Source: Paractinoplanes deccanensis (GTDB lineage Bacteria > Actinomycetota > Actinomycetes > Mycobacteriales > Micromonosporaceae). Taken from it: a stretch of DNA of 64,000 bases. Positions 32,309-40,661 of this stretch are shown here, piece after piece. Each line of letters opens with the position of its first letter. Positions within the stretch are counted from its first letter, which is position 1. The notes under the pieces were generated by a model. The model was not told where the DNA came from. It saw only the letters and a program-made list of their open reading frames with translations, and searched no databases. The stretch is taken from positions 1-64,000 of the forward strand of contig NZ_BOMI01000065.1 in the NCBI RefSeq assembly GCF_016862115.1, read 5' to 3'. Position numbers and translations under genes: made by a program.

Positions 32309-35032
32309 ATGACGACGCTCGATGAGCCGGCCCGTCGCTCCTCAATGAACTATCCAGTCCGTTCGTCCCCAAGAGGGGGCGGGCAGTGGACGATCGCCAC
32401 GTGCTGCCTCTCCGGGACGCTGGAGGACAAGCTCGCGGCGGCCGCGGCGGCCCGGTTCTCCGGCGTCGAGCTCACCGCGAGTGACCTCGTCGCCTCGTCG
32501 TGGGAGCCGCGCCGGATCCGCGAGGAGTGCGCGCGGCGCGGGCTCACCGTCGACGCGTACCAGCCGTTCCCCGACTTCGAGGCGGTGCCGCCGTCCGTCC
32601 TGCGGGCCAACCTGCGCCGGGCGGAGCGCACCTTCACCACGCTCGCCGAGATCGGCGTACGAACCGTCGTGGTTTGCTCGTCGATGTCCGCCGACGCGGT
32701 CGACGACGACGACCTCGCCGCCGAGCAGCTGCACGAGCTGGCGACGATGGCCGCCGGCCACGGGCTGCGCCTCGCCTACGAGGCGCCGGCCTGGGGGCGC
32801 TTCGTCGGCACGTACGCGCACGCCTGGCGCATCGTCCGCCGCGCCGGGCATCCCGCGCTCGGTCTGTGCCTCGACAGCTTCCACGTGCTCGCCCGCGGCG
32901 AGACGCCGGACGGCATCCGGGTGATCCCCGGCGACAAGATCTTCCACGTCCAGCTGGCCGACGCCCCGCGCCGGGTCATGGACGTCGCCGAGCGCAGCCG
33001 GCATCACCGCCTGTTCCCCGGCCTCGGCGCGTACGACATCGCCGGGTTCCTGAAACGCGTCGAGGAGACCGGCTACGACGGGCCGCTCTCGCTGGAGGTG
33101 TCGAACGACGTCTACCGGCAGGCCGATCCGCGGCACGCCGCCATCAACGGCATGCGGTCGCTGCTGGCGCTCCAGGCGTACGAGAGACCGCCCGAACTGA
33201 CCGGCATGGTCTTCACCGAGCTGGCGGTCGACGAGATCTCCGGGCCCGAGGTGTCGCGGGCGCTGACCGCGCTCGGCTTCGCCAACACTGGCCGCCACCG
33301 CTCCAAGCCGGTGCAACTCTGGCAGCAGGGCACCGCGCGGGTGCTGCTCAACTACGCCGCGCAGCGCACCGTCGCCCCCGGCACGGCCACCGTCTGCGCG
33401 CTGGCCGTGCAGACCGCCGACCCGGCCCGGTCGACAGCGCGCGCGGAGCGGCTGCTCGCCCCGGTCCTCCCCCGCCTGCGCCGCCCCGGCGAGGCCGACC
33501 TCGCCTCGGTCGCGGCCCCCGACGGCACATCGATCTTCCTGGTACGCGACGACGGCTGGCTCCAGGACTTCGCGCCGGTGGACACCGCGTCACCGGCCGG
33601 CGGCACGATCACCGGCACCGACCACGTGACCCTCACCGACGCGGTCGACGACTTCGACGAGTCGGCGCTGTTCTACCGGGCCGTGCTCGGCCTGCACGCC
33701 GGGGAGACGACCGAGATAGCCGCGCCGTTCGGGCCGATCCTCAGCCGCGCCGCCACCGGCCCCGGCCACCGGGTGCGGATCGTGGTGAACACCGCGCCGC
33801 TGCGACGAGGCGACTGGGCACCGGTCATCCCGAACCCGCAGCACGTCGCCTTCGCCACCGGCGACGCGATCGCCGCCGCCCGCGCGATGCGGGCCGCCGG
33901 TGCCAAGCTGCTGCGCATCCCCGGCAACTACTACGCCGACCTGGACGCCCGCCTCGGCCCGCCGCCGGACCTGCTCGACGCGCTGCGCGAGCACTCCATC
34001 CTGTACGACCGCGACGAGCACGGCGCCTACCTGCACTTCTGCACCGAGATGCTCGGCCACCGGGTCTTCTTCTCGGTGGTGCAGCGCGTCGGCGACTACC
34101 ACGGCTACGGCGGCCCGGTCGGCGCGCCCGTCCGGATGGCCGCCCACCGCGAACGCCGCCTGCTCACCCTGCGGCAGCGCAAGGAACCGGACCACCGCCA
34201 CGACTTCTCCCTCGCCCACCTCACCGCGCTGAGCCTCTCCCCGCCCGAGCTCGTCGACGCGGCCGCCGAGGCCGGCTACCGCTACGTGGGCCTGCGGCTG
34301 ACGAGGGTCACGCCGCAGGAGCCGCACTACCCGCTCGCCACGGATCCCGCGCTGATGCGGACGACCAAGGTGCGCCTCGCCGCCACCGGCATCGAGGTCC
34401 TCGACATCGAGCTGGCCCGCATCGCCCCCGGCGACGACCCCCGCGACTTGCAGCGCTTCCTGGAGGCCGGCGCCGAGCTGGGCGCCCGCCACGTCATCAC
34501 CCAGCTGCCCGACCCCGACCGGGCCCGCAAGACCGACCGCTTCGCGCAGCTCTGCGAGATGGCCCGCCCGCTCGGCCTCACGGTCGACCTGGAGTTCCCG
34601 TCCTGGACCGAGACCCCCGACCTGGCAGCTGCCGTACGCGTGCTCCGCGCGGCCGCCCAGCCCAACGTCGGCATCCTCGTCGACCTGCTGCATTTCGCCC
34701 GCTCCGGCTCCAGCGTCGCCGACCTGCGCCAGCTGCCCGCCGACTGGTTCCACTTCGTCCACGTCTGCGACGCCCCACCGGCCGTGCCCCCGACCAACGA
34801 GGGCCTCATCCACACCGCCCGCTTCGAACGCCTCTTCCCCGGCGAGGGCGGCATCGACATCCCCGGCATCCTGGGCGCCCTCCCGCCGGGCCTCCCGTAC
34901 GCCCTGGAGATCCCCCGGGCCACCCTGGTCGCCCAGGTCGGCGGCAAGGAGCACGCCCGGCTCGCCCTGAGCAAGACCCGCGCTCACCTCGAACCCCGGA
35001 AGGACGCCCCCTGGACCGACGCGCCCTCCTGA
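32309..35032 (+). CDS. three-domain protein: dehydroshikimate-dehydratase-like TIM barrel, HPPD-like VOC, second TIM barrel
   Basis: A 907-residue fusion. Residues ~25-290 are a sugar-phosphate isomerase/epimerase TIM barrel as in bacterial 3-dehydroshikimate dehydratases (CLDSFHVLARG, HVQLADAP, SLEVSND). Residues ~430-610 are a 4-hydroxyphenylpyruvate-dioxygenase-like VOC domain with histidines in TDHVTLTDAV and PQHVAFATG. Where relatives have FFEVVQR, this protein has FFSVVQR: Ser589 replaces the third metal ligand. Residues ~635-900 form another isomerase barrel with its own E/D/H/E set (DLEFPSW, LVDLLHF, FVHVCDAP, ALEIP). QsuB-type enzymes have only the first two parts. Likely converts dehydroshikimate to protocatechuate; the last barrel may be regulatory or a second activity. 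ATG at 32345 is an alternative start. Confidence 0.82.
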   Translation: MTTLDEPARRSSMNYPVRSSPRGGGQWTIATCCLSGTLEDKLAAAAAARFSGVELTASDLVASSWEPRRIREECARRGLTVDAYQPFPDFEAVPPSVLRANLRRAERTFTTLAEIGVRTVVVCSSMSADAVDDDDLAAEQLHELATMAAGHGLRLAYEAPAWGRFVGTYAHAWRIVRRAGHPALGLCLDSFHVLARGETPDGIRVIPGDKIFHVQLADAPRRVMDVAERSRHHRLFPGLGAYDIAGFLKRVEETGYDGPLSLEVSNDVYRQADPRHAAINGMRSLLALQAYERPPELTGMVFTELAVDEISGPEVSRALTALGFANTGRHRSKPVQLWQQGTARVLLNYAAQRTVAPGTATVCALAVQTADPARSTARAERLLAPVLPRLRRPGEADLASVAAPDGTSIFLVRDDGWLQDFAPVDTASPAGGTITGTDHVTLTDAVDDFDESALFYRAVLGLHAGETTEIAAPFGPILSRAATGPGHRVRIVVNTAPLRRGDWAPVIPNPQHVAFATGDAIAAARAMRAAGAKLLRIPGNYYADLDARLGPPPDLLDALREHSILYDRDEHGAYLHFCTEMLGHRVFFSVVQRVGDYHGYGGPVGAPVRMAAHRERRLLTLRQRKEPDHRHDFSLAHLTALSLSPPELVDAAAEAGYRYVGLRLTRVTPQEPHYPLATDPALMRTTKVRLAATGIEVLDIELARIAPGDDPRDLQRFLEAGAELGARHVITQLPDPDRARKTDRFAQLCEMARPLGLTVDLEFPSWTETPDLAAAVRVLRAAAQPNVGILVDLLHFARSGSSVADLRQLPADWFHFVHVCDAPPAVPPTNEGLIHTARFERLFPGEGGIDIPGILGALPPGLPYALEIPRATLVAQVGGKEHARLALSKTRAHLEPRKDAPWTDAPS

Positions 35033-35487
35033 CCGGCAGCGCCACCCTCGCGGCGACCGCGGCCCTGATACCGGAGGCCGCCCAGGCCGGGGCGAGAGAG
35101 AAAGCCCTTGGACGGCCGCCCCCCACGTACCAGATCTACGGGTAGGGCGATCTGGCCTTCCTGGAGGGCACCCGCTGGGACGACCTCGACAACCAGCTCG
35201 ACGGCTGGGCGCGCTATCGCCTGCGCGTCAACGGCCTCACCCTGGCCGATGTCATCCAGAACGGCCGGAGCGGATACCGCCGCCGCTTGCAGACGTGGAC
35301 CTGGGAGGACGACGGCGTCCCGGTCGTCAAGCTGACGAAGAACGTCTACCGATCGCACAACACGATGGCCGAGGAGTGCCCGCTGCTCTGGAACTTCGTC
35401 ACCGCTACTACAGCCCGTCGGCGTTCCGCATCCCCGGCGACCGGAGACGCATCACCGGGCCCTGATTTGCCGGGGATGATTCAGTAA
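35011..35487 (+). pseudogene. disrupted exported-protein gene, possible alpha/beta hydrolase tail
   Basis: The frame begins with CTG behind GGAAGGA, overlaps the end of the fusion gene, and encodes a twin-arginine-like start (LDRRALLTGSATLAATAA). A TAG stop breaks it at 35143-35145. The same frame then continues for ~80 sensible residues (FLEGTRWDDLDNQLDGWARY, WTWEDDGVPVVKLTKNVYRS, HNTMAEECPLLW) before a second break, where YYSPSAFRIPG continues in another frame near 35402. The SHNTM-EECPL block resembles the histidine end of secreted alpha/beta hydrolases, but this is uncertain. Non-functional unless the TAG is read through. Confidence 0.55.
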
Positions 35488-35491
35488 CCGC

Positions 35492-36412
35492 ATGAAGGTC
35501 AAGCACTGGGTCATCGCGTGCGGCTACCGGGCCGCCTGGTCACTGATCGGGGCCATGCCGGAGAGGACGGCCTATCGCCTGTTCGACCGCATCGCCGATC
35601 GCCTGTGGAAGGTGCGCGCGGCGCCGGTCCTGCGATTGGAGGCGAACCTGCTCAGGGTCCTGGGCAAGGACACGACGCCGGAGGCGCTCGCCGCGATGTC
35701 GCGCAAAGGCATGCGATCGGCGCTGCGGTATTACTGCGAGGCGTTCCGGCTGAACGGGTGGGACCGGAGCCGCATCGTGGACAGCGTCGACATCGCGGAC
35801 GAGGACCGAGCGCGCCTCGCCGACGCGATCCGCTCGGAGCGCGGCGCCGTGCTGGCGCTCGGCCATACCGGCAACTACGACCATGCCGGGGCGTGGCTCA
35901 TCGCGACCCACGCGATCGAGTTCACCACCGTCGCCGAGAACCTCAAGCCCGAGGCGGTCGCCGAGCGGTTCTGGGACTACCGGCGCAAGCTCGGGATGGA
36001 AGTGCTCCCGCACGACGGCGGGCCCTCCGTCGTCGGGACGCTGGCGCGGCGGCTCCGGGCGGGCCGCACCGTCTGCCTGGTCGCGGACCGCGACCTCAGC
36101 GCCTCGGGGGTCCCGGTCGACTTCTTCGGCGAGACCACCCGGATCGCCGCCGGACCGGCGGCGCTCGCGGTGCTGACCGGCTGCGGACTGTATCCGGTGA
36201 GCCTCTGGTATTCGGGTCCGGGGCGGATGGGCATCAGAGTCCATCCGGAGATCCCGGTGCCGCCCGGCGGCACCCGGCAGGAGAAGATCGCCGGGATGAC
36301 GCAAGCGCTCGCCGACGCCTACGCGGAGGGCATCGCCGCCCATCCCGAGGACTGGCACATGTTACAGCCGTATTTTTTGGCCGACCGGCCACCGAGCCTC
36401 ACTTCACCGTGA
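35492..36412 (+). CDS. phosphatidylinositol-mannoside-type acyltransferase (lysophospholipid acyltransferase family)
   Basis: A 306-residue membrane-associated acyltransferase. The catalytic HX4D motif is HTGNYD (His125, Asp130) within LALGHTGNYDHAGAWL. The acceptor motif region is LVADRDLSASGVPVDFFGE, matching mycobacterial PatA and the related lipid A acyltransferase LpxL. PatA acylates phosphatidylinositol mannosides from acyl-CoA at the inner leaflet. In mycobacteria this gene lies beside pgsA and pimA, which are absent here, so this may be a second copy with another acceptor. It starts five bases after a broken gene. Confidence 0.82.
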   Translation: MKVKHWVIACGYRAAWSLIGAMPERTAYRLFDRIADRLWKVRAAPVLRLEANLLRVLGKDTTPEALAAMSRKGMRSALRYYCEAFRLNGWDRSRIVDSVDIADEDRARLADAIRSERGAVLALGHTGNYDHAGAWLIATHAIEFTTVAENLKPEAVAERFWDYRRKLGMEVLPHDGGPSVVGTLARRLRAGRTVCLVADRDLSASGVPVDFFGETTRIAAGPAALAVLTGCGLYPVSLWYSGPGRMGIRVHPEIPVPPGGTRQEKIAGMTQALADAYAEGIAAHPEDWHMLQPYFLADRPPSLTSP

Positions 36413-36510
36413 CGACACCGCGGGCCGTGACCGGCACCGTGCCGGGGTAGGTGCCCTCCTCGCGATACTGCCACCAGCGCACGCTCACCCGGCCGGCGCC
36501 GACACGCTGC

Positions 36511-36640
36511 GCGATCCCCCGCCGCGTCGCCGTGGCCGGCGGCACCCGCAAGAGCACCGCCATCAAGGCCGCCCTGCGCGGCGGCTGGGTCAACGTGCTC
36601 ATCACCGACCTCCAGGTCGCCCGCGGCCTGGTGTCACCGC
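36511..36640 (+). pseudogene. C-terminal scrap of a SorC/DeoR-type regulator, beside a minus-strand scrap
   Basis: The plus-strand translation RVAVAGGTRKSTAIKAALRG followed by GWVNVLITDLQVARGL matches the end of the sugar-binding domain of SorC/DeoR regulators (the G-G-x-x-K...A-L-x-G...L-x-T-D pattern). The rest of that gene is missing. To its left, on the minus strand at 36399-36510, a frame ending VPVTARGVVTVK looks like the tail of a secreted beta-domain protein. The two scraps meet head to head, pointing to a deletion junction. Confidence 0.45.
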
Positions 36641-37440
36641 TCGGCCGCGACGGGGTGGAAGGTGGCGATCGCGCGGGCGAGCTCGGCCGGGTGGGTGAAC
36701 GGCATGAGGTGGCTCGCGCCGTCGACGGTCACCACGCTCGCGCCGGGGATCATGCCGGTCACGTGCTCGACCAGGCGGTGCACCGGCGGGGCGCTCGCCC
36801 CGCCCTGGATCAGCCGCGTGGGCGGGCGCAGCGCCGCCAGCGCCGCCCGGTCGACGGTCCAGGCGCCGACCGCCGGCATCTCGCCGGTGAAGAGGTAGGG
36901 GTCCTCCCCGTCCAGGACGCCCGCCATGACGCGCCGATGGTCCGGCCCGCAGACCAGGGTCATGAACGCCTCGAAGGCGGCCGTCAGGTCACCGGCGGCG
37001 GCCAGCCCCATGATCGGGCCGAACATCGCGCCCAGCGCCTCGCGATCCTCGGGCGCCGCGAGCGCGTCCACCAGCGGGGGTTCGCAGAGGCTGAGCGTGC
37101 GGACCAGGCCGGGATGGTCGAGCGCGAGCTGAAGCGCGACCACGCAGCCGGAGGAGTGCGCGAACACGGGGGCGGACGCAACGCCGAGGTGCCCCAGCAG
37201 CGCCGCGGCGTGCCGGGCGTGGTCCCCGACGGTGAGCCCGGCCGGCGGCGGGGCCCCGGTGTATCCGGCGCGCACCAGGCGGATCACGCGGTGACCGCGC
37301 AGCGCCGGCTCGGCGGCGAGCGGGGTGAACCAGTCGGCGGTCACGGCGCCGTGGATCAGCAGCAGCGGCTCGCCGTCGCCGCCGGAATCGGTGTAGGCGA
37401 TCTCGGCGTCGCCGGTGAACCAGGGGGTCAGGTCTTCCAT
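36634..37440 (-). CDS. alpha/beta hydrolase
   Basis: A 268-residue soluble hydrolase. The oxyanion region is LLLIHGAVTADWF (about 26-38) and the nucleophile elbow AHSSG places the serine at residue 96; the usual first glycine is alanine. DGASHLMPFTHP near 243 carries the catalytic histidine. The open frame extends upstream, but ATG at 37440 follows GGAGAG and was chosen. It is 19 bases downstream of the glyoxalase-like gene and co-transcribed with it, both divergent from a TetR gene. Substrate unknown. Confidence 0.87.
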   Translation of the reverse strand: MEDLTPWFTGDAEIAYTDSGGDGEPLLLIHGAVTADWFTPLAAEPALRGHRVIRLVRAGYTGAPPPAGLTVGDHARHAAALLGHLGVASAPVFAHSSGCVVALQLALDHPGLVRTLSLCEPPLVDALAAPEDREALGAMFGPIMGLAAAGDLTAAFEAFMTLVCGPDHRRVMAGVLDGEDPYLFTGEMPAVGAWTVDRAALAALRPPTRLIQGGASAPPVHRLVEHVTGMIPGASVVTVDGASHLMPFTHPAELARAIATFHPVAAER

Positions 37441-37459
37441 GATGGTCTCTCCTTGACGA

Positions 37460-37843
37460 TCAGTCGGCGTACAGCCGGATCTCCAGGCCGTCGGGGTCGT
37501 GCAGGCCAACCAGGACCGAACCGCCCTTGTGGCCGGTGACCACGCCGCCGTGCGGCTGGCCGAGCTCGTCGAGCCGAGCGCGCCAGGTCTGCACGCCCTC
37601 GCGCGACGGGACGCGCAGGGCGAGCGGGTCGAAGCCGGCCAGGGCCGCGGCCCGTGCGGGGTCATGGCGCAGGGCCAGATGGATCGTGCGGCCGGGATCG
37701 CTGAGCGCGAGGCCCCGGACGACGCCGTCCTCCTCGAACTCGATCTCCACGGTCAGGCCGAGCACGCTCGTGTACCAGCCGCGGCTGCGGTCCAGGTCGG
37801 CGACGGGCAGCTTCACGTGGTGGTAGCCGGACAGGTCGGGCAT
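37460..37843 (-). CDS. glyoxalase/bleomycin-resistance (VOC) family protein
   Basis: A 127-residue two-module VOC protein. It starts YHHVKLPVADLDRSRGWYTS, the typical first beta-alpha unit, and ends DPDGLEIRLYAD, the typical last unit with the metal-ligand glutamate. Members are metal-dependent lyases, dioxygenases or drug-binding proteins. It leads the operon with the alpha/beta hydrolase, and a palindrome lies 27 bases upstream of its start in the shared promoter region with the TetR gene. Confidence 0.87.
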   Translation of the reverse strand: MPDLSGYHHVKLPVADLDRSRGWYTSVLGLTVEIEFEEDGVVRGLALSDPGRTIHLALRHDPARAAALAGFDPLALRVPSREGVQTWRARLDELGQPHGGVVTGHKGGSVLVGLHDPDGLEIRLYAD

Positions 37844-37869
37844 CGCGACGAGCCTTTCGCTATAAGCGC

Positions 37870-37888
37870 CTCTAGTGAGTGACTAGAG
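37870..37888. promoter_or_regulatory. TetR-type operator palindrome between the VOC and TetR genes
   Basis: CTCTAGT-GAGTG-ACTAGAG is a perfect inverted repeat with 7-base arms and a 5-base spacer. A further half-site GCTCTAG lies at 37892-37898, just before the TetR ATG at 37902. The position in the divergent promoter region suggests that the adjacent TetR represses both itself and the VOC-hydrolase operon. Confidence 0.8.
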
Positions 37889-37901
37889 TAGGCTCTAGCG
37901 A

Positions 37902-38564
37902 ATGGCGGAGCGTGTCAAGCGAGCGACGAAACCCGACAGCGGCCGGCTCACCCGGGCCGAGCAGGCGCGAGCCACCCGCCGGCGCATCGTCGCCGCGGCC
38001 GCCGACCAGTTCGTCGCGCGCGGCTACGGGGCGACGCTGCTCGACCAGGTGGCCGAGCGCGCCGGCGTCGCGGTGCAGACCGTCTACTTCCACTTCGGCA
38101 ACAAGCGCACCCTGCTCAAGCACGTCATGGACGTCGCCGCGGTCGGTGACGACGAGCCTGTGCCGCTGCTCGACCGGCCCTGGGTCGGCGAGATCCGGCA
38201 GGAGGACGATCCCCGGCGGATCATCGAGCTCTGGCTGGCGCACGGCCGCGAGATCCTCGAACGCGTCGCCCCGCTGATGCGGGTCATGCGGGGCGCCACG
38301 GGCACCGACCCCGAGCTGGCCGCCCAGTGGCAGACCAACCAGCAGCAGACCCGCTCGGCGTACGGCATGCTCGCCGACCTGCTCGCCGCGCGCGGCGCCC
38401 TGCGGCCCGGGCTCGACACCGAGCTGGCCCGCGACATCGCGTTCACGCTCAGCAACGCCGAGACCTACCTCCAGTTCACCGACGTGTGCGGCTGGACGCC
38501 GGAGCAGTGGCAGGCCCGCACCGCCGGCATCCTCTGCGCGGCCCTGCTGTCGGTGCCCGGGTGA
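37902..38564 (+). CDS. TetR/AcrR family transcriptional regulator
   Basis: A 220-residue regulator. The DNA-binding domain spans about residues 25-70 with RAGVAVQTVYFHFGNKRTLL as recognition-helix region. The ligand domain follows, with an aromatic/aspartate-rich segment near 190 (QFTDVCGWTPEQW). It is divergent from the VOC-hydrolase operon with a perfect palindrome between them, which is probably its operator. It is followed after 20 bases by the PH-like gene. Confidence 0.88.
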   Translation: MAERVKRATKPDSGRLTRAEQARATRRRIVAAAADQFVARGYGATLLDQVAERAGVAVQTVYFHFGNKRTLLKHVMDVAAVGDDEPVPLLDRPWVGEIRQEDDPRRIIELWLAHGREILERVAPLMRVMRGATGTDPELAAQWQTNQQQTRSAYGMLADLLAARGALRPGLDTELARDIAFTLSNAETYLQFTDVCGWTPEQWQARTAGILCAALLSVPG

Positions 38565-38584
38565 CCTCGTGGTCTGATCTCAGG

Positions 38585-39049
38585 ATGGGAGCGGAGCACG
38601 ACGACCAGATCGAGGCCGCCGTACGGGAGCACTTGCAGCCCGGCGAGACCTTCCGCGCCGCCGTCTGGGCGGGCCGGGCGGACGAGGGCACATCGGCCGG
38701 CATGACCCGCGCCGAGCTGTCCCCGTTCCGCTTCCGCAGCGTGAACCCGAAGCGCCGCGGATATCAGCCCAAGGCGCGCACCGTCGCCGCCGGGCTGGAC
38801 GAGCACATGCGCAACGTCACCGACCCGCGCGTCCTGGCCCTCACCGACCGCCGCCTGCTGGTGCTCGCCAAGAAGCTCGCCCTTTTCGGCGGGCCGGCGC
38901 CGGCCCTGCGGCTGCGCTGGGAGTGCGCCCGCACCGAGCTCACCTCGGCCACCGAGCAGGGCGGCCGCCTGCGCCTGGCCTTCCGCGACGGCTCCACGCT
39001 GACGCTGCTCACCCCGTCCGACCGGGTCCAGCCCTTCCTCGCCGGATGA
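38585..39049 (+). CDS. hypothetical protein with a PH-like (YokE-type) domain
   Basis: A 154-residue soluble protein from ATG 38585. The central and C-terminal part (DPRVLALTDRRLLVLAKK ... LRLAFRDGSTLTLL) follows the beta-strand pattern of bacterial pleckstrin-homology-like domains of the YokE type, in which V-x-x-T-x-x-R-x-x-x and a closing D-G-strand are conserved. Function is unknown. Its TGA overlaps the ATG of the methyltransferase (ATGA), so the two are translationally coupled. Confidence 0.7.
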   Translation: MGAEHDDQIEAAVREHLQPGETFRAAVWAGRADEGTSAGMTRAELSPFRFRSVNPKRRGYQPKARTVAAGLDEHMRNVTDPRVLALTDRRLLVLAKKLALFGGPAPALRLRWECARTELTSATEQGGRLRLAFRDGSTLTLLTPSDRVQPFLAG

Positions 39050-39675
39050 CCGCCGAGCACGTCCGCGACGCGTACGCCTCCGTCGCGGGTCTCTACATCG
39101 ACCTGTTCGGCTCCAGCACCCAGGTGCACGCCGACGACCTCGCCCTCATCGAGCGGCACCTGACGATCCGGCCGGGCCGGGTGCTCGACCTGGGCTGCGG
39201 TCCCGGCCACCTCACCGCCCACCTGCGCTCGCGCGGCGTCGAGGCGGCCGGCCTTGACCTGGTGCCCGAGTTCGTCGCCCACGCGCGCTCGGCTCACCCG
39301 GACGGCGACTACCGTCTCGGCTCGATGACCGACCTGGACGTCGAGGACGGCTCCGTCGCCGGCATTCTCTCCTGGTTCTCGACCATCCACCTGCCGCCGC
39401 CCGGCCTCGACGGCGTGCTGGCCGAGTTCCGCCGCGCGCTGCGCCCGGGCGGGACGCTGGTGCTCGGCTTCTTCGAGGCCGCCGAGCTCGCCGCCTTCGA
39501 CCACAAGGTGACGACCGCCTACCGCTGGCCGGTGGGCGAGATGTCCGCGCGGCTGTCCCGCGCCGGCTTCACCGAGACCGAGCGCCACAGCCGCCCCGCC
39601 GAGGGCACTCAGCGCCCGATCGCCGCCCTCGCGGCTACCCGAACCGCCGATCCGCGTCCTCGGCCACCGCGTTGA
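39046..39675 (+). CDS. class I SAM-dependent methyltransferase
   Basis: A 209-residue methyltransferase. Motif I is RVLDLGCGPGHLTAHL (about 45-60), the acidic motif II is AAGLDLVPEF, and LAEFRRALRPGGTLVLGFFE is the post-III strand. The fold is that of the UbiE/Methyltransf_11 type acting on small molecules. The start overlaps the upstream PH-like gene. The 3' end overlaps the convergent nucleotidyltransferase gene by 41 bases. Acceptor substrate unknown. Confidence 0.88.
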   Translation: MTAEHVRDAYASVAGLYIDLFGSSTQVHADDLALIERHLTIRPGRVLDLGCGPGHLTAHLRSRGVEAAGLDLVPEFVAHARSAHPDGDYRLGSMTDLDVEDGSVAGILSWFSTIHLPPPGLDGVLAEFRRALRPGGTLVLGFFEAAELAAFDHKVTTAYRWPVGEMSARLSRAGFTETERHSRPAEGTQRPIAALAATRTADPRPRPPR

Positions 39676-40396
39676 CGGCCGAGGCGGTCATCGCCAGGTC
39701 GGCCCGGGTGAACTCCTGCGGCTCCCCCGCCCGCCAGCGGACCGCGCGAGCGGCCAGGCCGGCGTACTCGGGGAACAGCCTCGCGAGATAGTCCCCCGCG
39801 CCGGACTTCGAGACGATGTCGCCGTGCGCGAGCGTGTAGTGCAGCCGCGCCGGCCCGAGCACGTGGAAGGTCACGATCTCGGGGTCCAGCGGCTCGTCCC
39901 CGCCGCCTGCCAGATACTCATCGATCTGGGCCGCCTGGTTCCGCCAGAAGGTCCGCAGGTTGTCGAGCAGGTAGAGCCGCAGGTTGCCGAGGTCGACCCG
40001 GACCCCGGGGTCGGCGGCGCCCCGGATCGCGATGCCGTACCGCTGGAGCACCAGCCAGACGACGGGCGTGAGCTCGCCGCACGGCCGGTCCGTCACGAGC
40101 TTCCCGCTGACGGCGAAGGGCACGGGACGGCGGTCGTCGGGCCAGACGGCGGCCAGCGCCGGCGACAGGTAGACGCCGTCGAAGTAGGGGCGGCCCATCT
40201 CGGTGTGGATCTCCGCGAGGACCGCGAGATCCTTCTCGGCGGCCTCCCGCGACGTCAGGACCACCGTGTCAACGTCGCTGACGCCGGGCTGCCAGGCCCC
40301 GATCGCGGCGGAACCCACCACGTAGAGCCCCGTCACGAAGCCCGGCAGCCGCTCGTCCGCAAGCGCCAGATATCGATGGGTGACCTCTTCGATCAT
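39635..40396 (-). CDS. aminoglycoside-nucleotidyltransferase-like protein (AadA-type)
   Basis: A 253-residue protein. The nucleotidyltransferase signature GSAAIGAWQPGVSDVDTVVL covers residues 28-47 with metal aspartates at 41 and 43. The C-terminal helical part resembles the domain following the transferase fold in AadA-type streptomycin/spectinomycin adenylyltransferases (DUF4111-like). Whether it confers drug resistance or modifies another molecule cannot be decided. The longer open frame upstream is rejected because the ATG at 40396 gives the normal N-terminus seen in this family (short helix, then GLYVVGSAA). Confidence 0.78.
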   Translation of the reverse strand: MIEEVTHRYLALADERLPGFVTGLYVVGSAAIGAWQPGVSDVDTVVLTSREAAEKDLAVLAEIHTEMGRPYFDGVYLSPALAAVWPDDRRPVPFAVSGKLVTDRPCGELTPVVWLVLQRYGIAIRGAADPGVRVDLGNLRLYLLDNLRTFWRNQAAQIDEYLAGGGDEPLDPEIVTFHVLGPARLHYTLAHGDIVSKSGAGDYLARLFPEYAGLAARAVRWRAGEPQEFTRADLAMTASAVNAVAEDADRRFG

Positions 40397-40428
40397 GCGC
40401 GCGACCGTAGCAATCGCACGCCATGGCC

Positions 40429-40632
40429 TCAGGACGGGCCGCTGCGGCCCGTGGCGGTGGTGCCGTCCGGAGACGGCGGCAGGGTGCCCTCCGTCGCGGC
40501 CGGGGCGCCGGCGTCCTCGCCGGTCAGGTCGTCGACCTGGCCGTCCTGGGAATAGGTGGCCATGGCCTGGTTGAGCTCGGAGAGCGGCAGCCTCTCCTCG
40601 TCGCGCCAGGTGCCTTCGGTGTCGTCGGTCAT
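40429..40632 (-). CDS. small acidic, probably disordered protein (67 aa)
   Basis: Product begins MTDDTEGTWRDEERLPLSEL and continues with acidic and then S/T/G/P-rich sequence, suggesting a disordered protein. It ends 32 bases upstream of the nucleotidyltransferase start on the same strand and begins 29 bases after the TPP-enzyme stop. The ribosome site is weak. It is not recognised and could be an accidental frame, but its balanced composition differs from the arginine-rich empty frames around it. Confidence 0.4.
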   Translation of the reverse strand: MTDDTEGTWRDEERLPLSELNQAMATYSQDGQVDDLTGEDAGAPAATEGTLPPSPDGTTATGRSGPS

Positions 40633-40661
40633 GGGGGTGATCTACCCGCGGCGGGGAGGAA

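Noticed and set aside
34984..35358. 124-codon minus-strand frame opposite the broken exported-protein gene
   Set aside because: The plus-strand frame has a signal-like start and tryptophan-rich protein-like sequence on both sides of a TAG; the minus frame is an antisense shadow.
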